64,000 bases of DNA, taken from positions 1 through 64,000 of the forward strand of contig CAZWVT010000004.1 of assembly GCA_964636665.1 (NCBI GenBank), written 5' to 3'. The translations under genes and the position numbers were made by a program. Below the pieces are notes generated by a model. The model had not been told where the DNA came from. It did no database searches and worked only from the letters and a program-made list of their open reading frames with translations. Every line of letters begins with the position of its first letter. The first letter of the stretch is position 1. The stretch is from JAAYLC01 sp964636665 (lineage in GTDB: Bacteria > Bacteroidota > Bacteroidia > Flavobacteriales > Flavobacteriaceae). Shown here piece by piece: positions 42,680 through 51,022 of this stretch.

Positions 42680-43630
42680 ATGAATAAATCCCTCAAAATA
42701 GTATTTATGGGTACGCCTGAGTTTGCCGCAACAATTTTAGAAAAAATTTTAAGCAGTTCCCACAAAGTAATCGCCGCAATAACTGTTCCCGACAAACCTG
42801 CCGGACGAGGAAGAAAACCCAATGCATCTGCCGTAAAAAAAACTGCAGAAAAACACAGTCTTCCAATACTTCAACCTGTTAATTTAAAAGATTCCGATTT
42901 TGTATCTCATTTAAAAAAATTAAATGCCGATGTATTTGTGGTGGTTGCTTTTAGAATGCTTCCTAAGGTAGTTTGGGAAATTCCCTCCAAAGGCACGTTT
43001 AATCTGCACGCTTCACTTCTGCCGCAATATCGCGGAGCCGCACCTATAAATTGGGCGTTGATAAATGGAGAAACCAAAACGGGTGTTACTACTTTTTTTA
43101 TCGATGAACAAATTGATACCGGTGCCATCATTGCAAAAAAAGAGATTGCCATTGAAGAATCTGACGATGTAAAGACGCTTCACGATAAGCTGATGCATCT
43201 CGGCAGCAAATTGGTTATTGAAACCTTAGACGCCATTGCTGCAAATTCGGTTCAACCGCAAGCGCAGCAACCAGACAGGCAACTTAAAGAAGCACCTAAA
43301 TTAACTCCTGAGAATACGCGAATCGATTGGAAGCTGCCCGGAAAAAAAATCGCAAATACAATCAGAGGGCTTTCTCCATTTCCGGTTGCTTGGACACTTT
43401 TAGAAAATAACGGAGAATCACATCGGATGAAAATTTTTAAAGCCATTTTTGACAAGAAAAATCATCAAGAAAAGATTGGAGAATTAATTGTGACTAAAAA
43501 AGAAATTGCTGTCGCCGTATCCGACGGTTTTGTATATCTGGATGAAATTCAGCTGCCGGGCAAACGGAAAATGTCGGCAGTAGATTTGTTAAATGGGTTT
43601 TCTTTTGGTAAAAACAGTTCTGTCAATTAG
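42680..43630 (+). CDS. fmt: methionyl-tRNA formyltransferase
   Basis: Formylates initiator Met-tRNA. The 316-aa protein begins IVFMGTPEFAATILEKIL, has PDKPAGRGRKPNASAVK, and shows the catalytic and folate signature NLHASLLPQYRGAAPINWALI followed by DTGAIIAKKEIAI. The C-terminal OB-like domain is present. Length is normal. ATG lies 2 bp after the recQ stop, so NTPase-recQ-fmt form one transcript. Confidence 0.97.
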   Translation: MNKSLKIVFMGTPEFAATILEKILSSSHKVIAAITVPDKPAGRGRKPNASAVKKTAEKHSLPILQPVNLKDSDFVSHLKKLNADVFVVVAFRMLPKVVWEIPSKGTFNLHASLLPQYRGAAPINWALINGETKTGVTTFFIDEQIDTGAIIAKKEIAIEESDDVKTLHDKLMHLGSKLVIETLDAIAANSVQPQAQQPDRQLKEAPKLTPENTRIDWKLPGKKIANTIRGLSPFPVAWTLLENNGESHRMKIFKAIFDKKNHQEKIGELIVTKKEIAVAVSDGFVYLDEIQLPGKRKMSAVDLLNGFSFGKNSSVN

Positions 43631-43732
43631 AGAATCGGGGCAAAATATTATAGGTTGCACGTTATTTTGGGGCAATTTTATCAACAATATGTTAAAGTTA
43701 TTAACAAATCACTCCTTTTCCTTTGACATTAC

Positions 43733-43762
43733 TTGTATCAATCGATAATCCTTTTAAATTTG
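43733..43762 (+). promoter_or_regulatory. HU promoter
   Basis: TTG (43733-43735), 19 bp, TAAATTTG (43755-43762): a full match to the Bacteroidota consensus, 41 bp before the HU ATG at 43804. Confidence 0.8.
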
Positions 43763-43803
43763 TAGATGTAAAATAGAAGTTTAACCAACAATTTTAAAAG
43801 AGT

Positions 43804-44076
43804 ATGAACAAATCAGACTTAATTGATTCCATGGCAAGTGATGCCGGAATTTCTAAAGCAACAGCTAAAAAAGCGCTAGATTCTTTTCTAGGTAATGTAA
43901 AAACTGCACTAAAAGACGGAGAACGCGTTTCTTTAGTTGGTTTTGGAACATGGTCAGTTTCAGAAAGAGCTGCACGTGAAGGAAGAAATCCTCAAACGGG
44001 AAAAACTATTCAAATCGCTGCTAAAAATGTAGTAAAATTCAAAGCCGGCTCTGAATTACAAAACAGCGTAAACTAA
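43804..44076 (+). CDS. HU family DNA-binding protein
   Basis: A 90-aa nucleoid protein. It starts MNKSDLIDSMASDAGISKATAKKAL and has the arm and clamp signature GRNPQTGKTIQIAAKNVVKF. Length is exact for HU/IHF. It has its own strong promoter and terminator, as expected for an abundant chromosomal protein that bends and compacts DNA. Confidence 0.97.
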   Translation: MNKSDLIDSMASDAGISKATAKKALDSFLGNVKTALKDGERVSLVGFGTWSVSERAAREGRNPQTGKTIQIAAKNVVKFKAGSELQNSVN

Positions 44077-44100
44077 ACCAACCATTTCTAAATAATGCTA

Positions 44101-44132
44101 AAAATCCTTCAATTACCAGAAGGATTTTTTTT
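44101..44132 (+). terminator. terminator of the HU gene
   Basis: AAAATCCTTC (44101-44110) pairs with GAAGGATTTT (44119-44128), followed by a T run. Confidence 0.92.
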
Positions 44133-44221
44133 GTTTTTCTATTTAAAACTCTAAAGAGTTTCGATATTTTTTGTATCCTACGATTTTTATTCATAATTTT
44201 ATTTATAACAATTGAAATTTT

Positions 44222-44782
44222 ATGGATATAGTTATACCTTCCAAAGGAAAATTACTTATCGCAGAACCTTCAATCATCGGGGATCTTTCCTTTAATCGTG
44301 CAGTTATTTTGTTGGCAGAATACAACGATAGTGGTTCTGTTGGTTTTATTCTCAATAAACCGTTAGATTACAAATTGAAAGATTTTATTCCCGATGTAAA
44401 CTCAGATCTCACCATCTATAACGGCGGCCCCGTAGAACAAGACAATTTGTATTTTATCCATTGTGTTCCCGAATTGATTCCCGACAGCATCAATATTTCG
44501 GAAGGAATTTATTGGGGAGGAGATTTTGAAACAATTCTTGAACTATTAAAAACAAATCGACTTCAGAAAAATCAAATTCGTTTTTTCCTCGGTTATTCAG
44601 GATGGGAAAAGGATCAACTCAACCGTGAACTGGAACTTCAAACCTGGGTAGTGCAACACAACGTTTACAATGGAAACATAATCAAAAAACCGGGACTGAA
44701 TTTTTGGAAAGAAAAAATGATGGAGTTGGGCGGAGATTATTCACTGTGGTCTAATGCGCCTGAAAATCCAAACCTGAATTAA
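44222..44782 (+). CDS. YqgE/AlgH family protein
   Basis: A 186-aa protein of the YqgE/AlgH family (UPF0301). Signatures are KGKLLIAEPSIIGDLSFNRAVILL, GFILNKPL, YNGGPVEQDNLYFIH and FFLGYSGWEKDQLNREL. The molecular role is not established. Its 3' end overlaps the convergent aminotransferase gene by 32 bp (44751-44782), so both coding sequences share their ends. Confidence 0.92.
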   Translation: MDIVIPSKGKLLIAEPSIIGDLSFNRAVILLAEYNDSGSVGFILNKPLDYKLKDFIPDVNSDLTIYNGGPVEQDNLYFIHCVPELIPDSINISEGIYWGGDFETILELLKTNRLQKNQIRFFLGYSGWEKDQLNRELELQTWVVQHNVYNGNIIKKPGLNFWKEKMMELGGDYSLWSNAPENPNLN

Positions 44783-45656
44783 TCGAACTAAAAAGTTTTT
44801 TATTCAATTGTTTCAATAATTCTCCGGAAACAGCTTGTTCGTATTTCTTTTTCCTGTATTTCGTAATGGGTTTTATTCCAAAAACAACATTTGAAAGGAA
44901 CAATTCGTCTGCTTTTTGTAGTTCAAACGGAGAAATGGTGCGTTCTTCCAATTTAAACTCCGGATGGGATTCAATGATTTCTGACAATTGCTTTCTCATA
45001 ATTCCGTTTAAACAACCTTCAGAAAGTGGTGGTGTCGTTATGGTATTTTGATTTACCATAAACAAATTGGCATTTAATGCTTCGATTACATTCTTTTCAT
45101 CATTTAGAACCAAACAATTTTGATATCCATTTTCTTGCGCATAAATGCTTCCCAATACATTAATGATTTTATTGGTCGTTTTTAAGGTTGACAACAAATC
45201 TTTACGCACATAAAAATCTTTGTAAAGTTCAACTTCATAAGGTTCGTTCTCAATCTTATATTCACTAAAATCTATTTCTTCGGAGAGCATGGCGTAATCA
45301 ATCATTCTTGTTTTAGGAAGGTATTTCCCACCGGATTTTCGCCAAACTAAGATTTTGATTCTGAAAGTTTTGGATGTATTAAAAGAAATGGTTTTGTCAA
45401 TTTCATTTTTAAGAAATTCCATGGTAAAATCCATTGGAATTTCCATTCTCAAAATGCGCATTGACGCCATTAAACGGAAATAATGGTCTTCCCAAAACAA
45501 CACGGTTCCTCTTGCGACGAGCAAGGTTTCAAAAAGCGCATCGCCATAATGAAGTCCTCTGTTTTGTATGGAAACGACCGCTTTATCCGATTCTGTAATT
45601 TGTCCGTTAAGGTTGATTGAATTTGATTCGGTAATGCGATTTGTATTTTGATGCAT
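44751..45656 (-). CDS. class IV aminotransferase / aminodeoxychorismate lyase-like
   Basis: A 301-aa PLP enzyme of fold type IV. The N-terminal NRGLHYGDALFETLL and the PLP Lys in LKTTNKIINVLGSIYA are diagnostic; NVIEALNANLFMV and the C-terminal LQKADELFLSNVVFGI match the family. It could be PabC (folate pathway), a D-amino-acid or a branched-chain transaminase; sequence alone does not decide. It ends inside the YqgE coding region. Confidence 0.88.
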   Translation of the reverse strand: MHQNTNRITESNSINLNGQITESDKAVVSIQNRGLHYGDALFETLLVARGTVLFWEDHYFRLMASMRILRMEIPMDFTMEFLKNEIDKTISFNTSKTFRIKILVWRKSGGKYLPKTRMIDYAMLSEEIDFSEYKIENEPYEVELYKDFYVRKDLLSTLKTTNKIINVLGSIYAQENGYQNCLVLNDEKNVIEALNANLFMVNQNTITTPPLSEGCLNGIMRKQLSEIIESHPEFKLEERTISPFELQKADELFLSNVVFGIKPITKYRKKKYEQAVSGELLKQLNKKLFSSINSGLDFQAH

Positions 45657-45665
45657 AAAAAAAAT

Positions 45666-46052
45666 TTATGTAGAGCCCAGTACTTGACGTAAATTGCCTA
45701 TCATATTTTCCCAAAGCATCTTTCCTTCTTCTATTTCATCTTCATAAGCGAAATCTGTCACAATAAGAGAGACGTCTTGGGTGATTTCATCTACTTGGAT
45801 TCTCATTTCAAAATAAGTTTGTTCGTTTTCGTCTTCCAACCAACGAAATTTTACCCGCTCCGGACTTTTCCGGCTGAGTAATTTGGCAGTTTCCTCACTT
45901 CCTTCCCAGATAAAAGAAAAGTGTTCTCCTCGAGAATTTACATTATCAGCATACCACTCTGACAAGCCTGAAGGAGTTGATAGATATTGATATAAAAGCG
46001 TTGGAGAAACTTGCAGTGGAAACTCCATTTCATACTTTATTTTTTTATCCAT
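45666..46052 (-). CDS. START-like/SRPBCC domain protein
   Basis: A 128-aa protein with the helix-grip fold pattern: EMEFPLQVSPTLLYQYLSTPSGLSEWYAD at the start, SFIWEGSEETAKLL in the middle, and a long last helix (EIEEGKMLWENMIGNLRQVL). Related to AHSA1/START-like proteins that bind hydrophobic ligands or partners. Its role is unknown. It lies 9 bp upstream of the aminotransferase gene on the same strand. Positions 46053-46258 hold no gene; a TAAATTTG box (46101-46108, minus) may be its promoter. Confidence 0.85.
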   Translation of the reverse strand: MDKKIKYEMEFPLQVSPTLLYQYLSTPSGLSEWYADNVNSRGEHFSFIWEGSEETAKLLSRKSPERVKFRWLEDENEQTYFEMRIQVDEITQDVSLIVTDFAYEDEIEEGKMLWENMIGNLRQVLGST

Positions 46053-46258
46053 AAATAGTGCTTTAGAGAATTGGCAATATATAGATATTCATGTAATCTT
46101 CAAATTTATAGATGACAATTTTGAAAAATATACTTATTCTTTGTGTTTCAGCTTTTTAAAATTGATTAAATATTATTTTTTCGACTTTTGCAAGAGAAAG
46201 AATAGGAAGTATCAACTTATAAATTCTTATAAAAAAGCACATTGATGAGCAAATACAA

Positions 46259-46291
46259 GAAAGGCTGTTTAAACTTAATTAAACAGCCTTT
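46259..46291 (-). terminator. hairpin downstream of tRNA-Met
   Basis: AAGGCTGTTTAA (46261-46272) pairs with TTAAACAGCCTT (46279-46290). On the minus strand only a weak T run follows, so termination may be partial. Confidence 0.65.
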
Positions 46292-46298
46292 GATTGTG

Positions 46299-46372
46299 TA
46301 GCGAAGACGGGACTTGAACCCGTGACCTCAGGGTTATGAATCCTGCGCTCTAACCACCTGAGCTACCTCGCC
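46299..46372 (-). tRNA. tRNA-Met (CAT)
   Basis: A 74-nt cloverleaf on the minus strand. The acceptor GGCGAGG pairs with CTTCGCT, the D arm is GCTC...GAGC, and the anticodon loop is TTCATAA with CAT at 46336-46338. The T arm is ACGGG-TTCAAGT-CCCGT, and the discriminator is A. The anticodon stem CAGGA/CCCTG lacks the three consecutive G-C pairs of initiator tRNA and shows an A31-C39 mismatch, so I read it as elongator Met. A lysidine-modified Ile2 tRNA is a less likely alternative. CCA is not encoded. Confidence 0.93.
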
Positions 46373-46415
46373 ATGTGCTTATACCAAAACCAAACCTAAT
46401 TTTTATTTGGCGGGG

Positions 46416-46445
46416 CAAATATAAAAACAAATCCAACCGAAGCAA
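46416..46445 (-). promoter_or_regulatory. tRNA-Met promoter
   Basis: On the minus strand TTG (46445-46443), 19 bp, TATATTTG (46423-46416), about 43 bp before the tRNA 5' end. Full consensus match. Confidence 0.75.
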
Positions 46446-46487
46446 GTATATTTTCTAAAAAAAATATATTTCAGAATCAGAAAAGAT

Positions 46488-47855
46488 TTATTCGGATAAT
46501 TTTGTTTTTAACATCTCAAAATTTAGCTCTTCTTGCGCTCCGGTTTTCATGTTTTTTAAAGTATAAATATTTTCTTTCATCTCTTTTTCACCTGCCATTA
46601 CCGTGTAGGGAATGTTTCGTTTATCGGCATATCCCATCTGTTTTCCGATTTTGCTTTTATCGGGATAACGTTCTACTGCAATTCCCGCATCTCGTAATTT
46701 GACAATGGTTTGCATCGCATATAACGCTTCAGAATCTCCAAAATTTATAAACAAAGCTTTTGTACCTTCTACAATAGCTTCGGAAAATAAATTTAATGCT
46801 TCCAAAACCAAATAAATACGATCCAAACCGAATGAAATCCCAATTCCACTCATGTTTTTCAACCCGAATATTCCGGTTAAATCATCATATCTGCCGCCAC
46901 CGCCGATACTTCCCATAGGCACATTTTCGGGGGCGGAAACTTCGATGATTGTTCCGGTGTAATAATTCAGTCCACGTGCAAGCGTAACGTCCAACTGTAA
47001 TTTTGCCGAATGAAGACCCAAGGTTTCTGCAGTATTAATAACAAAAGCAGCTTCTTCGTATCCCTGCATTCCAATTTCAGAATTTTTGAGTAAATTTTTT
47101 AATACTTCCAATTGCGTTGTATTTGAGCCGGAAAGCGACAAGAGCGGTTCTAACTTGTCAATAGATGATTCACTGATGCCTTTTTCGAGCATTTCCTTTT
47201 TTACGCCCTCTGCTCCTATTTTATCCAATTTATCCAAGGCAACTGTAAAGTCGATTAGTTTTTCTTCAGCTTCGATAATTTCTGCAATTCCACTCAGTAT
47301 TTTTCGGTTGTTGATTTTGATGGTTACACCTTTGAGTTTTAATTTCTCAAAAACCCGTGCATAAAGTTGAACAAACTCCACTTCTTGCCAGAGAGAATCT
47401 GAGCCAATTACATCAGCATCGCATTGATAAAACTCTCTAAATCTTCCTTTTTGTGGTCGATCAGCACGCCATACGGGTTGAATTTGATAGCGTTTAAAAG
47501 GAAAAACCAATTCATTTTGATGTTGTACTACATATCTGGCAAACGGAACTGTTAAATCATATCGCAAAGCTCTGTCAGAAATTAGAGGCGTCAGTTGCTG
47601 ACTGTTTTTTGATTGATAAACCTCATCTTTAACCTTAGAGAGATAATCTCCGCTGTTGAGAATTTTAAAAATCAATCGATCGCCTTCTTCTCCGTATTTT
47701 CCCATCAAAGTTTCATAGTTCTCAAAAGATGGTGTTTCTATCGGCTGAAAACCGAATAATTTGAAATTTTGACGAATCGCTTCGATGATGTAATTTCTTT
47801 TTGCAACTTCAACCGGATTAAAATCTCTCGTTCCTTTTGGTGTAGATGGCTTCAT
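46488..47855 (-). CDS. hisS: histidyl-tRNA synthetase
   Basis: Class II aminoacyl-tRNA synthetase charging tRNA-His. The 455-aa protein starts MKPSTPKGTRDFNP, the usual N-terminus. The frame extends 7 codons further to 47876, but those residues do not match the family. Motif 2 is FREFYQCDADVIGS, the histidine-binding motif is LARGLNYYTGTIIEV, and GGGGRYDDLTGIFG is motif 3-adjacent. A C-terminal anticodon-binding domain follows (VAVERYPDKSKIGKQMGYADK). It is upstream of the tRNA-Met gene on the same strand. Confidence 0.96.
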   Translation of the reverse strand: MKPSTPKGTRDFNPVEVAKRNYIIEAIRQNFKLFGFQPIETPSFENYETLMGKYGEEGDRLIFKILNSGDYLSKVKDEVYQSKNSQQLTPLISDRALRYDLTVPFARYVVQHQNELVFPFKRYQIQPVWRADRPQKGRFREFYQCDADVIGSDSLWQEVEFVQLYARVFEKLKLKGVTIKINNRKILSGIAEIIEAEEKLIDFTVALDKLDKIGAEGVKKEMLEKGISESSIDKLEPLLSLSGSNTTQLEVLKNLLKNSEIGMQGYEEAAFVINTAETLGLHSAKLQLDVTLARGLNYYTGTIIEVSAPENVPMGSIGGGGRYDDLTGIFGLKNMSGIGISFGLDRIYLVLEALNLFSEAIVEGTKALFINFGDSEALYAMQTIVKLRDAGIAVERYPDKSKIGKQMGYADKRNIPYTVMAGEKEMKENIYTLKNMKTGAQEELNFEMLKTKLSE

Positions 47856-48002
47856 ATTCAATAATTTAAAATGCAATTACAACAGTTGTTCATTTTTTTG
47901 ACAAAAGGTGTAAATTCGCTGACAAAAATTTGTCTGCAAATATCCTAAAATTATAGTAACTTTATTTGAACTTTGTAGTCTTATAGATATACAGCCAACA
48001 AA

Positions 48003-49241
48003 ATGCTTTCCCTTTTACGCGAAAATATCCAAATTGCATTAGAATCCATTCGCTCTCAAATTTTAAGAGCTGTTTTAACCATCGTTATCATAGCTATTGG
48101 AATCTGGGCGCTTGTAGGAATTTTAAGTGCAGTAAATGCTTTGGAAGCCACTATTTCAAGCAACTTTGCTTCGATGGGTGCCAATACATTCAGCATCCGT
48201 CAATATGATTCCCAAATTCAAATGAGCAGTGGAGATCGTGAAAAAATCCATTCCATCATCAGTTATAATAATGTGCGGGATTTTATATCGAAATATGACT
48301 TTCCCGGAGCGCAAACCGCTGTATCCTTCCTTGCAACAAGAAATGCAGAAATTAAATACGGCTCTGATAAAACCGATCCTGAAATTCAAGTTTATGGAGT
48401 CAATGAAAATTACATTGAAAACACAGGGAGTCAATTGGAAATGGGAAGAAATTTCACGGTTTTTGATATTCAGAACAACAATAATGTGTGTATTGTCGGA
48501 TATGATTTTCTAAAAGGACTTTTTAAAGACGAAGATCCTTTAAACAAAGTAATCAGTGTTCGTGGCGTTCGATTTACCGTCGTTGGTGTTTTGGAAGCAA
48601 AAGGTTCCAGTTTTGGAAACAATCAGGATTTAAGAGTCATTATTCCCATCCAAAATGCGAGAAGCATTTATTCTGCACCCAACATTAATTACAACCTTTC
48701 TGTTCGTGTTTCCAATCAGGAACACATGACTATGGCTCAAGATGAAGCTATTTTAACTTTCCGTAACATTCGCGGACTTTCACCTACAGAAGAAAATGAT
48801 TTTGCTATTGAGCGAAGTGATGATCTTATTTCAAGAATTTCATCCATCACTGTTTATTTGGAAGTTGCAGCTTGGGTTATTAGCATTATCACCATTTTAG
48901 GTTCTTCCATTGCGTTAATGAATATTATGCTGGTTTCAGTTACAGAAAGAACCCGAGAAATCGGCGTTCGGAAGGCAATGGGTGCCAAACGTTCTACAAT
49001 TTCTGCTCAATTTTTTATAGAAACCATTGTCATAGGTCAATTTGGAAGTATTCTCGGAATCATTCTTGGGATATTAACCGGTTTTGCCTTTGCCAGAATA
49101 TTTGAATTTCCCTTCGAACTTCCTTGGACAGCGATTATTTGGGCTACGATTATCACTTTTATTGTAGCGTTAATTGCCGGTGCTTATCCGGCTACCAAAG
49201 CTGCGAAATTGGATCCTGTAGAAAGTCTGCGGTACGAATAA
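48003..49241 (+). CDS. MacB-like ABC transporter permease
   Basis: A 412-aa permease with the MacB/FtsX topology. It has one helix near the N-terminus (about 22-44), a large periplasmic MacB-type domain (about 45-280), and three C-terminal helices (about 290-312, 340-365, 375-395). The motif VTERTREIGVRKAMGAKR between the last helices is diagnostic. It would work with an ATPase of the LolD/MacB type in lipoprotein trafficking or peptide export, but no ATPase gene is adjacent. Confidence 0.92.
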   Translation: MLSLLRENIQIALESIRSQILRAVLTIVIIAIGIWALVGILSAVNALEATISSNFASMGANTFSIRQYDSQIQMSSGDREKIHSIISYNNVRDFISKYDFPGAQTAVSFLATRNAEIKYGSDKTDPEIQVYGVNENYIENTGSQLEMGRNFTVFDIQNNNNVCIVGYDFLKGLFKDEDPLNKVISVRGVRFTVVGVLEAKGSSFGNNQDLRVIIPIQNARSIYSAPNINYNLSVRVSNQEHMTMAQDEAILTFRNIRGLSPTEENDFAIERSDDLISRISSITVYLEVAAWVISIITILGSSIALMNIMLVSVTERTREIGVRKAMGAKRSTISAQFFIETIVIGQFGSILGIILGILTGFAFARIFEFPFELPWTAIIWATIITFIVALIAGAYPATKAAKLDPVESLRYE

Positions 49242-49247
49242 AATCGA

Positions 49248-49718
49248 TTAAGAGAGTACGTCTTCAAAATAGCGATACAGCTCTCCTTTTGTAATCACAG
49301 CGCCTTGTTCTATCAAAACAAAAATATCTTTATTCCTGTCGTCGCTAATCACTTTTGTCGAAGTGTATAAACTCACAGAATCATCATTGATGTTTTGTTG
49401 AAGCCATTTGTAGCCGTAATCGGTAGTAATATCTACGGTTTCATTTTCAATTTTGATAGCGATTAAATTAATATGTGTTTGTGTGATAAAGAACAGCATC
49501 AATTGTCTCGGAGAAATATGTTCTAAGTATTTAACATTATTCAGAACACCTTCCCAGATTAAGTCACTAAAAACATCGAGTTCTTGTTCCATCACTTCAG
49601 GTTTGTTTTTTTTAATGTCATCCCATTCTTCGGCAGTGATGGATTGTGCAGCAAGAAAGTTTATAAATTCTTGATGCATTTCTTCAAACTGTTCTTTGGT
49701 TAATCTTCTATATTTCAT
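49248..49718 (-). CDS. DUF6495-like protein
   Basis: A 156-aa soluble acidic protein starting MKYRRLTKEQFEEMHQEFINF. I associate it with the Bacteroidota family DUF6495, with moderate confidence. It has helical N-terminal segments, HISPRQLMLFFITQTHINLIAI, and a C-terminal GELYRYFEDVL. No catalytic motif is apparent. It lies downstream of the ribosomal operon but behind its terminator, so it is probably separately expressed. Confidence 0.72.
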   Translation of the reverse strand: MKYRRLTKEQFEEMHQEFINFLAAQSITAEEWDDIKKNKPEVMEQELDVFSDLIWEGVLNNVKYLEHISPRQLMLFFITQTHINLIAIKIENETVDITTDYGYKWLQQNINDDSVSLYTSTKVISDDRNKDIFVLIEQGAVITKGELYRYFEDVLS

Positions 49719-49734
49719 CTTGTTTCAAAAAGTA

Positions 49735-49780
49735 TTTAAAAAACAAAACCTTTTCCGATGGGTATTGGAAAAGGTCTTGT
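49735..49780 (-). terminator. terminator of the rpsF-rpsR-rplI operon
   Basis: On the minus strand ACCTTTTCC, a loop of about 10 nt, GGAAAAGGT (stems at 49767-49775 and 49749-49757), then a T-rich run across 49735-49746. Confidence 0.92.
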
Positions 49781-49801
49781 AATCTATTTTTTTAAGCTAT
49801 T

Positions 49802-50251
49802 CTATTTTTCAGGTACGACATCAAAATTAATCGTGCTGATTACATCTCTGTGAAAACGAACAGCAGCTTCGTATTGTCCGGCACGTTTTACTACGCCTCC
49901 TGCAATTGTGATAAATTTCTTATCGATTGAAATACCTTCTTTTTCCATATATTCTGCAAGGTCTGCATTTGTAACCGAACCAAACAATTTGTCTGCTTCG
50001 CCGGTTTTAGCAGGAATACGAATTTCAAGAGCAGCCAATTTTTCGGCTTGTACTTTTGCTTCGTCAATTATTTTCTTTTCTTTAAAAGCACGTTGTTTTA
50101 AAGTTTCTTGCAATACTTTTTTTGCTGATGGAGTTGCCAAAACTGCAAATCCCTGAGGAATCAGATAATTGCGACCGTAACCATTTTTTACGGTAACAAC
50201 ATCATCTGCAAAACCAAGATTTTCTACGTCTTTTTTTAATATAAGTTCCAT
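49802..50251 (-). CDS. rplI: 50S ribosomal protein L9
   Basis: A 149-aa 23S rRNA-binding protein. The N-terminal MELILKKDVENLGFADDVVTVKNGYGRNYLIPQG signature, central connecting helix (KKVLQETLKQRAF) and C-terminal domain (GEADKLFGSVTNADLAEYM) are all present. Last gene of the S6-S18-L9 operon, 14 bp after rpsR. Confidence 0.97.
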   Translation of the reverse strand: MELILKKDVENLGFADDVVTVKNGYGRNYLIPQGFAVLATPSAKKVLQETLKQRAFKEKKIIDEAKVQAEKLAALEIRIPAKTGEADKLFGSVTNADLAEYMEKEGISIDKKFITIAGGVVKRAGQYEAAVRFHRDVISTINFDVVPEK

Positions 50252-50265
50252 TGCGTTTTGGTTTT

Positions 50266-50562
50266 TTATTTTAATAAATCTGCTACGTAAGGCATCAATG
50301 CCAAATGACGTGCTCTTTTGATAGCTGTAGCTACTTTTCTTTGATATTTCAATGAAGTTCCGGTAAGTCTTCGAGGAAGAATCTTACCTTGTTCATTAAC
50401 GAATTTCAATAAGAAATCCGGATCTTTATAATCTACATACTTAATACCCGATCTTTTGAAACGGCAGTATTTCTTTGTTTTTGTAGTTTCAATATTTAAC
50501 GGTGTCAAATATCTAATTTCACCGTCTTTTTTACTTTTTGCTTGTTGCTGAAGTGATGTCAT
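50266..50562 (-). CDS. rpsR: 30S ribosomal protein S18
   Basis: A 98-aa protein that forms a heterodimer with S6 on 16S rRNA. Signatures are YCRFKRSGIKYVDYKDPDFL and LPRRLTGTSLKYQRKVATAIKRARHLALMP. The N-terminal extension of about 25 residues is Gln/Lys-rich. It lies 5 bp after rpsF. Confidence 0.97.
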   Translation of the reverse strand: MTSLQQQAKSKKDGEIRYLTPLNIETTKTKKYCRFKRSGIKYVDYKDPDFLLKFVNEQGKILPRRLTGTSLKYQRKVATAIKRARHLALMPYVADLLK

Positions 50563-50567
50563 AATCC

Positions 50568-50909
50568 TTATGCTGATTGTTTATTGCGGTTACGTCTTTT
50601 TTCTGCCCACGCAATTGCGTGTTTGTCAAGTTTTACTGTAAGAAAACGCATAAAACGCTCATCTCTTTTAAACTCGGTTTCAAGGTCGTGTACTAACTGA
50701 CCCTCGTCAGTAGTAAATTCAAACAGATGATAAAATCCGCTTTTCTTCTTTTGAATTTGATAGGCTAATTTTTTTAAGCCCCAATTTTCTTTAGTTATCA
50801 TCTTGGCACCGCGAGAAGTAAGAAAATCTTCATATTTCTTCACTGTTTCCTTTATCTGATCTTCAGATAAAACGGGATTTAAGATGAAAACAGTTTCATA
50901 ATGATTCAT
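50568..50909 (-). CDS. rpsF: 30S ribosomal protein S6
   Basis: A 113-aa protein starting MNHYETVFILNPVLSEDQI, with WGLKKLAYQIQKKKSGFYHLFEF and RDERFMRFLTVKLDKHAIAWAEKRRNR. First gene of the operon. No ssb gene lies between S6 and S18, the usual Bacteroidota order. Transcription starts from a consensus promoter about 60 bp upstream, with a small hairpin at the mRNA 5' end. Confidence 0.97.
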   Translation of the reverse strand: MNHYETVFILNPVLSEDQIKETVKKYEDFLTSRGAKMITKENWGLKKLAYQIQKKKSGFYHLFEFTTDEGQLVHDLETEFKRDERFMRFLTVKLDKHAIAWAEKRRNRNKQSA

Positions 50910-50951
50910 ACTAAAATCAATTAATTAAATAGTTAATATTAAAAAAATCAA

Positions 50952-50964
50952 TGGCTTTCTGCCA
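50952..50964 (-). promoter_or_regulatory. small hairpin at the predicted 5' end of rpsF mRNA
   Basis: On the minus strand TGGC-AGAAA-GCCA. It begins about 2 nt after the predicted start site. In several bacteria an S6:S18 complex binds a leader structure before rpsF; whether this hairpin is part of such a site is inference. Confidence 0.3.
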
Positions 50965-50972
50965 CGAGGGTG

Positions 50973-51004
50973 CAAAAGTAATCTTTTCTGTTTAATAATC
51001 AAAA
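50973..51004 (-). promoter_or_regulatory. promoter of the rpsF operon
   Basis: On the minus strand TTTTG (51004-51000), 19 bp, TACTTTTG (50980-50973). Full consensus match; the start is predicted near 50966. Confidence 0.8.
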
Positions 51005-51022
51005 AAATCTTTAAATTTATTG

